6,545 nucleotides of DNA from Acidimicrobiaceae bacterium (GTDB taxonomy: Bacteria; Actinomycetota; Acidimicrobiia; Acidimicrobiales; RAAP-2), in assembly GCA_003151555.1 (NCBI GenBank), contig PLXU01000047.1, positions 1-6,545 on the forward strand, read 5' to 3'. Below, piece after piece: positions 1 through 5,677 of this stretch. Each line of letters opens with the position of its first letter. The first letter of the stretch is position 1. The position numbers and the translations under genes are program-made. The notes below the pieces were generated by a model that was given only the letters and a program-made list of their open reading frames with translations, did not search any database and was not told the DNA's origin.

Positions 1-2
1 CC

Positions 3-1652
3 ACGGGCCGTGATGGCATCGGCGGTGTGTCGGTGCTCGCCTCGGCGGGCTTCGCCGGTGACGACGGCGCGGCGTCACTCGATGACGCCAAGCGACCGAG
101 CGTGCAGGTGGGCGATCCCTACGAGGAGAAGCGCCTCATTGAAGCCTGCCTGGCGCTGCTCGATCAAGGATTGGTGCTGGGCATCCAGGACCTGGGTGGG
201 GCCGGACTGGTCTGCGCCACCAGCGAGACCGCGGCGCGCGGTGGCGTGGGCATGGACGTGGATATAACCGCGGTGGCGCTGCGCGAAACCGGCATGGCAC
301 CCTTCGAGATCATGACGTCGGAGAGCCAGGAGCGCATGCTCGCCATCATCACGCCCGAGAACTGGCCAGCGGTCGCCGAACTCTGCGCCAAATGGGAAGT
401 GCGCGCCAACATCGTTGGCCACGTGGTCGAGCCCGAGTACGACAACGAGCACCGGGCCGTAGGGATGCTGCGCATCCGGCGGGGTTTTGACGGCGAGATT
501 CTCGCCCAGGTCCCGGCGGCCTCCCTGGCCGATGAGGCCCCCCTCTACGACCGGCCCCGTCAACGCCCGGCCAACCTCGACGCGGTGAACGACGATGACC
601 CGAGCGACGAGCCGATCGGCTCACCCAACGACGATCTCCTCGACCTGCTGATGGACCCCACCTGGGTCTACCGTCAGTACGATTCGCAACTGTTCTTGAA
701 TACCGTCGTCGGCCCGGGCCGCGACGCGGCGCTGCTTCGCCTCGCGGGACCGGGACTGCCACCCTCCCAGCGCGGCATCGCCCTATCGACGGATTCGAAC
801 CCACGCTGGTGCGCGCTCGACCCGAGGAACGGCACGGCGTGGACGGTGGCCGAGAGCGTGGCCAACCTGGCCTGCGTGGGAGCGCGCGCCAAGGCCGTGG
901 TGAACTGTCTCAATTTCGGCAATCCGGAGCACCCCGAAGTCATGTGGCAACTCTCCGAATCCATCGACGGCATGGCGCTGGCCTGCGTCGAACTCGCGCT
1001 GCCGGTCATCGGCGGCAACGTTTCTTTGTACAACGAGAGCGCAGGCAGCGACATCGATCCGACGCCGGTCGTGGGCCTGCTGGGCGTGCTTGATTCGTTG
1101 GTGGCCCCTCCACCGGGCTGGGACTGGCGCGCCGGCGACGTCGCGGTGCTGGTGGGGAGTCGTCGTTGCGTCGGGGCACGGCCCTTCCCGCTGGGCGGCT
1201 CTAAATGGGCGACGTTACGCGCTCGTCGCGGCGGACACGTGCCGACGTTCGATCCGAACGGATTTATGACCTGCGCCAACTTCGTCGTCGGTGAAATTGC
1301 GGCCATCTGCGCCGGCGGCACCAGCGACGTGACCGCCGTGCACGATGTGGGCGGCGGCGGACTGGCCACGGCGCTGGCCGAAATGGTGGCCGCCACTGGT
1401 CTGGGTCTTGAAGTAGACGAAGTAAACGAACACGCCGAACTCTTCAGCGAGTACCCCGGACGATTCGTCATGGCGACCAATGACCTTGAGGCCTTCCGCG
1501 TTCGATGCGCGGGGTTCGGCGTGCCACTCGAAGTTCTGGGCACCATTGGCGCGGACCGCCTGCGCATCGCCGATCTGGTGGACCTCTCGGTCAGCGACAT
1601 TGCGAATAGGCGCCGCGACGCGCTCGAAGAGGCGCTGGCCTCGCTCGACTAG
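3..1652 (+). CDS. purL: Phosphoribosylformylglycinamidine synthase subunit PurL (5'-truncated, C-terminal 549 residues)
   Basis: PurL is the ATP-dependent catalytic subunit that converts FGAR to FGAM with glutamine-derived ammonia, step 4 of cytosolic purine synthesis. The frame is open from base 3, so the N-terminus lies off the left edge. Numbering from there, the visible family blocks are TGRDGIGGVSVLASAGF (1-17), QVGDPYEEK (35-43), GGAGL followed by GGVGMD, ESQERM (107-112), YDSQLFLNTVVGPG, ACVGA, NCLNFGNPE (301-309), GGNVSLYNES (337-346), LGGSKWAT (397-404) and HDVGGGGLATALAEM (447-461). These are both halves of the AIR-synthase-like fold. Small-type PurL, which works with PurQ and PurS, is usually about 740 residues, so about 190 residues are missing. 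The visible C-terminus ends where small PurL ends, with no glutaminase domain, so separate PurQ and PurS are expected elsewhere. The LGGS block continues K-W where many homologs have E-Y. The TAG stop lies inside the CTAG shared with the opposing gene. Confidence 0.97.
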   Translation, partial: TGRDGIGGVSVLASAGFAGDDGAASLDDAKRPSVQVGDPYEEKRLIEACLALLDQGLVLGIQDLGGAGLVCATSETAARGGVGMDVDITAVALRETGMAPFEIMTSESQERMLAIITPENWPAVAELCAKWEVRANIVGHVVEPEYDNEHRAVGMLRIRRGFDGEILAQVPAASLADEAPLYDRPRQRPANLDAVNDDDPSDEPIGSPNDDLLDLLMDPTWVYRQYDSQLFLNTVVGPGRDAALLRLAGPGLPPSQRGIALSTDSNPRWCALDPRNGTAWTVAESVANLACVGARAKAVVNCLNFGNPEHPEVMWQLSESIDGMALACVELALPVIGGNVSLYNESAGSDIDPTPVVGLLGVLDSLVAPPPGWDWRAGDVAVLVGSRRCVGARPFPLGGSKWATLRARRGGHVPTFDPNGFMTCANFVVGEIAAICAGGTSDVTAVHDVGGGGLATALAEMVAATGLGLEVDEVNEHAELFSEYPGRFVMATNDLEAFRVRCAGFGVPLEVLGTIGADRLRIADLVDLSVSDIANRRRDALEEALASLD

Positions 1653-2572
1653 CGCGCGGCCTTTAACTCGTCGAGCACTTCGTCGGGCACCCGCAGGTCG
1701 CCCGAGCGACCCACACCGAGCGAGACGTCACCCTTGTAGTGGCCGTGGTAGTCCGACCCACCGGTGGGGATCATGTGGGCGTCGCGGGTCAGCTTCACCA
1801 TCAGGGCGCGCGTGGGCGCGTCGGTGCCGCCGTAGTGGGCCTCGATGCCCGCGAATCCACGTTCGCGCAGCGAGGCCATGACGTCGGGCATCGTTCTTTC
1901 AATGGCGTCGGCGGTGATGTTGTCGAGATAGTTCACCAGCGGGTGCGCGATTGAAAAGACGGTCCCGGAACCCTTCGCCGCCGCCACGAACTCTTCGATG
2001 TCCATGTTGGTCTTGGGAATGTAAGCCTTGCCGTCGCTACCTAGCCACTCGATGAAGAGTTGGTTCCACGCTTCGTCCGAGGGCTCGCCCACGATCTCGG
2101 GGTGGAACTTGAACATGGCCTTGGCGAAGTGGGGCCGTCCAATGGAGTCGACGTTGCCGGATAACTCGGTCAGGCACTCCATCGTTATCTTGGTAAAGCC
2201 CATTCCTTGGAGCAGTTCGACCAGGGCCCGGTTGCGCACGTCGCGGTCGTGGCGCAGGGATACCAACTTCAACTGCAACGGGTGTTGGGGATCGAGCGGC
2301 ACAAAATAGGCCAGCACGTGCACGTTGCGTGGACCGGTCTCGCCGTGGGCCAAGTGACGGTCAAAACTCCTGTCGCGCAGCGAGATTTCGGTTCCCGGCA
2401 CGAGTTCAATTCCGTGTTGCTCGCAGGCCCTCGCCATCTGCTCGTGACTCGCGGTGGTGTCGTGGTCGGTCAGGGCAATGGCGCTGATACCTAACTCGTG
2501 CGCCTTTTGTGCCAATTCGCTCGGGGTGTCCGAGCCGTCGGAGAAGGTGGAATGGGTATGCAGATCAATCAC
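1649..2572 (-). CDS. PHP-domain metal-dependent phosphoesterase (nucleotide phosphatase type)
   Basis: This complete 307-residue protein belongs to the PHP superfamily, in the branch containing 3',5'-nucleoside bisphosphate phosphatase / RNase AM (YciV-like) enzymes. Those enzymes hydrolyse pAp-like nucleotides or trim short RNA ends using a multinuclear metal site. All expected ligands are visible: H5-x-H7, D12, the DHD at 36-38 (H37), E62 in GTE, H85 in VHVLAY, H210 in AHP, and D274-x-H276 in GSDYH. Residues about 90-200 form the insertion typical of this branch, including IGRPHFAKAM (144-153). There is no signal peptide, so it should be cytosolic. GTG at 2570-2572 is the only standard start in this open frame and gives the canonical MIDLHTHS N-terminus. 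It has no Shine-Dalgarno sequence. The gene is inverted between purL and purF. The exact substrate cannot be read from sequence; pAp or another nucleotide is the best inference. Three TTA leucine codons are present. Confidence 0.9.
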   Translation of the reverse strand: MIDLHTHSTFSDGSDTPSELAQKAHELGISAIALTDHDTTASHEQMARACEQHGIELVPGTEISLRDRSFDRHLAHGETGPRNVHVLAYFVPLDPQHPLQLKLVSLRHDRDVRNRALVELLQGMGFTKITMECLTELSGNVDSIGRPHFAKAMFKFHPEIVGEPSDEAWNQLFIEWLGSDGKAYIPKTNMDIEEFVAAAKGSGTVFSIAHPLVNYLDNITADAIERTMPDVMASLRERGFAGIEAHYGGTDAPTRALMVKLTRDAHMIPTGGSDYHGHYKGDVSLGVGRSGDLRVPDEVLDELKAAR

Positions 2573-2578
2573 TAGAGC

Positions 2579-2584
2579 AGCGTA
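2579..2584 (-). promoter_or_regulatory. Candidate -10 element of the PHP gene (TACGCT)
   Basis: On the minus strand TACGCT fits the actinobacterial TAnnnT -10 pattern. It ends six nucleotides before the GTG start, which would place transcription initiation at or right next to that codon and yield a leaderless mRNA. The lack of any purine-rich ribosome site upstream of the GTG agrees with this. The -35 side is weak: TCGAGC at 2608-2603, with an 18-nt spacer. The call rests on spacing and a degenerate hexamer only. Confidence 0.4.
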
Positions 2585-2652
2585 CCCACAGAGTGCAACA
2601 TCGCTCGACGACTGTGCCAGAATGACGCCGTGCCTTTGCTTGCGACGAGCCG

Positions 2653-2658
2653 TAGAAT
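2653..2658 (+). promoter_or_regulatory. Candidate -10 element of purF (TAGAAT)
   Basis: TAGAAT differs from TATAAT at one base and lies ten bases before the purF ATG. Initiation 6-7 nt downstream would give a 5' leader of only about 2-4 nt. No good -35 is seen at the usual distance; the 17-nt-spaced hexamer is GTGCCT. The first three bases are also the TAG stop that closes the purF frame upstream. If this promoter is real, the GGAAGG just downstream would not be in the mRNA as a usable ribosome site. Confidence 0.35.
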
Positions 2659-2664
2659 GGAAGG
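2659..2664 (+). promoter_or_regulatory. Candidate ribosome binding site of purF (GGAAGG)
   Basis: The purine run GGAAGG lies only three bases before the ATG, closer than the usual 5-9 nt. It may serve as a weak Shine-Dalgarno site if transcription starts well upstream, for instance inside the PHP gene or in the middle of the intergenic region. This reading competes with the near-leaderless reading based on TAGAAT. Confidence 0.35.
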
Positions 2665-2667
2665 TAC

Positions 2668-4068
2668 ATGAAAGAAGCCTGCGGCGTGGTTGGGATTGTG
2701 GCGCCGGGCCGGGATGTCTCGTACCTTTGTTACGACGCGCTCTACGCGCTCCAGCACCGTGGTCAAGAGTCCGCCGGGATGGCCACCTTTCAAAATCAGC
2801 AAATCACGGTGGTGAAGGACAACGGGCTGGTCAGTCACGTGTTCGCTGAGACGACGCTGCGAGCGCTCGCGGGATCCATCGTCATTGGACACACGAGATA
2901 CTCCACGTCGGGCTCGGCCAACTGGACCGCCGCCCAGCCCGTCTACCGGTCGGCCGGTTCCTCGGGCTTCGCCCTCGCGCACAACGGCAACCTGACCAAT
3001 ACCTCCGAACTGGCCGAGGCGGCCGGCATTCAGGTCACGTCGATGCTGTCCGACTCCGACCTGGTAGCCGAACTCCTGGCCTTCGAAGTGGAGAACGGCT
3101 CGACGCTCGCGAACGCCCTGGGCACTGTGCTGGCGCTCGCTCGCGGCGCCTTTTCCATGGTCATCCTGGAAGCGAACGCGGTGCACGCCGTCAGGGATCC
3201 GTACGGTTTTCGTCCCCTCTGTCTCGGCCGGCTCGGTACCGAAGACGCCCCCGAAGGTTGGATAATCGCGTCGGAGTCTCCCGCGCTCGACGTGGTCGGT
3301 GCGGCCTTCGTGCGCGAGGTCCGACCCGGCGAGATGATCACCCTGACCAGCCAGGGCATGACGTCGGTCCAGCTGTTAGAGCCGGCCGCCGGCAAGGAGA
3401 AGCTCTGCATCTTTGAGTTCGTCTACTTCGCGCGACCCGATACCTACCTCATGGGTCATCAGGTGCACACCACGCGGCGTCGCATGGGCGAACTGCTGGC
3501 CCGCCAGTCCAAGGTCGAGGCCGACCTCGTGATGGGCGTCCCCGATTCGGGCGTGCCCGCCGCCGAGGGCTACGCCAAGGCCTCGGGCATACCCTTCGGC
3601 TACGGACTGGTGAAAAACCGCTACATCGGACGCACCTTCATTGCCCCGGACCAGCTCACGCGCGAAAAGACCGTACGCCGAAAGCTCAATCCGCTGCGAG
3701 AGAACATCGCCGGTCAGCGACTGGTGGTGGTTGATGACTCGATCGTGCGCGGCACCACCACCAAGGCCCTGGTGGGCATGTTGCGCGACGCCGGGGCCAA
3801 GGAAGTGCACCTGCGCATCTCCTCGCCGCCGTTCATGTGGCCCTGTTACTTCGGCATCGACACGCCCTCGCGCGACGATCTGCTCGCGGCGTACCACAGC
3901 GTCGAAGAGATGCGCGATTACGTGGGCTCGGACTCCTTGGAGTTCATCACCCTAGAAAATCTCCGCACGGCCATCTGGCTGGACGGCGAGTGCTGCGACG
4001 CCTGCTTGACGGGCAACTACCCCGCGCCGACCCCGGTGGCGCTCGGTAAGTCGGGCGGGCGTTGGTGA
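2668..4068 (+). CDS. purF: Amidophosphoribosyltransferase PurF (Fe-S type)
   Basis: PurF is the first committed enzyme of purine synthesis: PRPP plus glutamine gives phosphoribosylamine. The 466-residue protein has an N-terminal Ntn glutaminase domain with nucleophile Cys5, R77 in HTRYSTSG and HNGN at 105-108, then a phosphoribosyltransferase domain with the PRPP loop VVVDDSIVRGTT (353-364). Cys247, Cys393 and the C-x-x-C at Cys443/Cys446 match the four [4Fe-4S] ligands of the Bacillus-type enzyme, in which the cluster makes the protein oxygen-labile. The ATG is fixed: an in-frame TAG stop sits at 2653-2655 and no start codon lies between. That leaves a propeptide of just MKEA before Cys5, which must be removed to free the catalytic Cys; the Bacillus enzyme loses 11 residues. 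It is first in a tight unit with purM and pyrE. Feedback by purine nucleotides is known for the family. Confidence 0.97.
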   Translation: MKEACGVVGIVAPGRDVSYLCYDALYALQHRGQESAGMATFQNQQITVVKDNGLVSHVFAETTLRALAGSIVIGHTRYSTSGSANWTAAQPVYRSAGSSGFALAHNGNLTNTSELAEAAGIQVTSMLSDSDLVAELLAFEVENGSTLANALGTVLALARGAFSMVILEANAVHAVRDPYGFRPLCLGRLGTEDAPEGWIIASESPALDVVGAAFVREVRPGEMITLTSQGMTSVQLLEPAAGKEKLCIFEFVYFARPDTYLMGHQVHTTRRRMGELLARQSKVEADLVMGVPDSGVPAAEGYAKASGIPFGYGLVKNRYIGRTFIAPDQLTREKTVRRKLNPLRENIAGQRLVVVDDSIVRGTTTKALVGMLRDAGAKEVHLRISSPPFMWPCYFGIDTPSRDDLLAAYHSVEEMRDYVGSDSLEFITLENLRTAIWLDGECCDACLTGNYPAPTPVALGKSGGRW

Positions 4069-5126
4069 GTCGACTGCTGGATCAACCCAGCGGCGGCCTG
4101 ACCTACGCCGGCGCCGGGGTTTCGATTGATGCCGGCGACGAAGTGGTTGGTCTCATCAAGGCAGCGGTCGCCAGCACCAGGCGACCCGAGGTGCTCGGTG
4201 GCATCGGGGGATTCGGCGGGCTCTTCGCCTTCGACACCAAGAACTTTCGCGAGCCCGTCCTGGTCGCCTCGGCCGACGGCGTTGGCACGAAGCTCGAAGT
4301 AGCCCGACTGGTCGGTCGCTACGACACGGTGGGCGTGGACCTCGTCGCGATGCTGGTCGACGACCTCGCCTGCGTCGGCGCCGAGCCGCTCTTCCTACTC
4401 GACTACGTGGCCGTGGGATCGCTCAATCCGACGCGCATCGAAGAGCTGGTGAGCGGCATTGCCGTGGGCTGTCGCCTCGCGAACGTCGCGCTGTTGGGCG
4501 GCGAAACGGCGGAGCACGGCGGCGTCATGAAGCCCGACGACCTCGACGTGGCGGGGTTCGCGGTGGGTGTCGTCGAGCGCGGCGAGGAACTCGGCCCCGC
4601 GCGGGTACGCGAGGGCGACGTGCTCGTGGGATTCGCGTCGCCCGGTCTTCGCTCCAACGGCTACTCCTTGGCCCGCAAGATCCTGGTGAGCGACGACGGC
4701 AATTTGAACGAACCGGCCTTCGCAGGATCGACTCGCTCACTGGGCGACGAGTTGTTGGTGCCGTCGGTCATCTACGCGCCGGCGGTAACCGCGCTGCGCC
4801 ACGAACTCGCCGGCGCGGTGCACGCCGCCGCGCACGTCACCGGCGGCGGGATCGTGGGCAACGTCGCGCGCATGCTGCCCGAGCATCTGGACGCGGTCAT
4901 TGACATGACCAGCTTCGAGACACCCGAGATCTTCTTCGAGATTCAGCGTCGCGGCCGGGTGAGCTCCGACGAGATGGTGCGGGTCTTTAACTGCGGTCTC
5001 GGCATGGTGGTGGCTCTCGACGCCAGCGCCGCCGAGGCGGCAATCACGCTCGCGCGCGCCGCGGGCGTTGACTCCTCGCTGGTGGGCGAGGTCCGTTCGG
5101 GTGGCGCGAAGGTGATCCTCACGTGA
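4065..5126 (+). CDS. purM: Phosphoribosylformylglycinamidine cyclo-ligase (AIR synthetase) PurM
   Basis: PurM uses ATP to close FGAM into AIR, step 5 of purine synthesis, acting on the product of PurL in the cytosol. The 353-residue length matches the family (about 345). Visible family blocks are YAGAGVSIDAGDEVV near the N-terminus, RRPEVLGGIGGFGGLF, the nucleotide-binding DGVGTK (71-76), VGVDLVAMLVDDL, GAEPLFLLDY, GGETAEH (145-151), SNGYSLARKIL and HVTGGGIVGN (257-266). I chose GTG at 4065 because it gives a GTGA overlap with the purF stop, the same junction as at the next gene. An in-frame TTG at 4062 would add one residue. No strong Shine-Dalgarno sequence precedes it (only GGGCGGG), so translation is probably coupled to purF. 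All key motifs look intact. Confidence 0.96.
   Translation: MSRLLDQPSGGLTYAGAGVSIDAGDEVVGLIKAAVASTRRPEVLGGIGGFGGLFAFDTKNFREPVLVASADGVGTKLEVARLVGRYDTVGVDLVAMLVDDLACVGAEPLFLLDYVAVGSLNPTRIEELVSGIAVGCRLANVALLGGETAEHGGVMKPDDLDVAGFAVGVVERGEELGPARVREGDVLVGFASPGLRSNGYSLARKILVSDDGNLNEPAFAGSTRSLGDELLVPSVIYAPAVTALRHELAGAVHAAAHVTGGGIVGNVARMLPEHLDAVIDMTSFETPEIFFEIQRRGRVSSDEMVRVFNCGLGMVVALDASAAEAAITLARAAGVDSSLVGEVRSGGAKVILT
5111..5117 (+). promoter_or_regulatory. Ribosome binding site of pyrE (GGTGATC) inside purM
   Basis: GGTGATC matches seven consecutive bases of the usual complement of the 16S rRNA 3' tail and lies five bases before the pyrE GTG. It supports the chosen start and independent re-initiation at the GTGA overlap. 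The element sits in the last codons of purM, so it is also constrained as protein code. Confidence 0.45.
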
Positions 5127-5677
5127 GTGACGCGCGCGAGCGAGTGCTCCAACACCTCCTGGCGCACTCGGTGCGACGCGGGGACTTCACGCTCAAGTCC
5201 GGACGATCCTCGACGTGGTTCATTGACTCCAAGCAGACCATCTGCGCGCCCGAGGTGATGCTCGACGTGGCGACGTTGATGCTCGAGCGGATTCCCCCGG
5301 ACGCCACGGCGATTGGCGGGCTCACGATGGGCGCGGACGGCGCCGCCTTCATCACCGCGGGCGTCGCGGCGACGCGTAATCGCCCGCTGCGGGCGTTCAG
5401 CGTGCGCAAAGAGGTGAAGGACCACGGCGCCGGGGGACGCATCGCCGGTTCGCTGCTCGAGACCGACCGGGTCGTCATCACCGAAGACACGGTGACGCGA
5501 GGTACGAGCTTGACCGAGGCGGCGCGGGTGGTGCGAGACGTCGGTGCGCACGTGGTGTTGCTGCTGGCGGTCGTGGACCGCGGTGGCACCGCGGCGGCGA
5601 TGGCCCGCGAAGAGGGTTGGGACTTCGACGCGCTCTTCAGTGCACCGGACCTGGGCTTTGACTACGAGGGCGTGTAG
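5123..5677 (+). CDS. pyrE: Orotate phosphoribosyltransferase PyrE
   Basis: PyrE joins orotate to PRPP to form OMP, the fifth step of de novo pyrimidine synthesis, in the cytosol. The 184-residue protein is at the short end of the family (about 180-215). It shows FTLKSGRSSTWFIDSKQT (22-39), GGLTMGAD (65-72), the catalytic-loop signature RKxxKxHG (R95, K96, K99, H101, G102) and the PRPP-binding loop VVITEDTVTRGTS (117-129). The RKxxKxHG loop is the main evidence for orotate rather than another acceptor. The PRPP loop reads T-R-G-T where OPRTs usually have T-A-G-T or T-T-G-G; the R-G-T resembles the PurF loop. The GTG start overlaps the purM stop as GTGA, which supports co-transcription with purF and purM. 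The last 16 nt overlap the opposing gene. Another type I phosphoribosyltransferase is possible but less likely. Confidence 0.9.
   Translation: MSDARERVLQHLLAHSVRRGDFTLKSGRSSTWFIDSKQTICAPEVMLDVATLMLERIPPDATAIGGLTMGADGAAFITAGVAATRNRPLRAFSVRKEVKDHGAGGRIAGSLLETDRVVITEDTVTRGTSLTEAARVVRDVGAHVVLLLAVVDRGGTAAAMAREEGWDFDALFSAPDLGFDYEGV

Larger units (their letters stand above)
2573..2667. promoter_or_regulatory. Divergent intergenic region between the PHP gene and purF
   Basis: This 95-nt stretch is the only non-coding DNA in the window and must carry the start signals for both the leftward PHP gene and the rightward purF-purM-pyrE unit, unless purF is driven from within the PHP gene. Each side ends in a TAnnnT hexamer close to its start codon (listed separately). 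An imperfect inverted repeat, GCTCGACG (2603-2610) and CGACGAGC (2643-2650), matches at 7 of 8 positions and could be an operator. In GC-rich DNA such a repeat can also arise by chance. I see no riboswitch-like fold, no terminator and no convincing small ORF. Confidence 0.6.

Noticed and set aside
674..1600. Minus-strand open frame of 308 codons antisense to purL
   Set aside because: The product is low-complexity Ser/Pro/Thr-rich, while the plus strand encodes well-conserved PurL blocks throughout.
1632..1655. Possible hairpin GCGCT/AGCGC at the purL 3' end
   Set aside because: The stem is only 5 bp with a 14-nt loop and no T-run, so it is too weak to call a terminator.
2572..3186. Minus-strand open frame of 204 codons over the intergenic region and the purF 5' end
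   Set aside because: It has no family resemblance, runs against the conserved PurF glutaminase domain and crosses the region needed for promoters.
4062..4064. TTG as the purM start
   Set aside because: It is possible, but the adjacent GTG at 4065 gives the same GTGA overlap as the next junction and is a more usual start. The difference is one residue.
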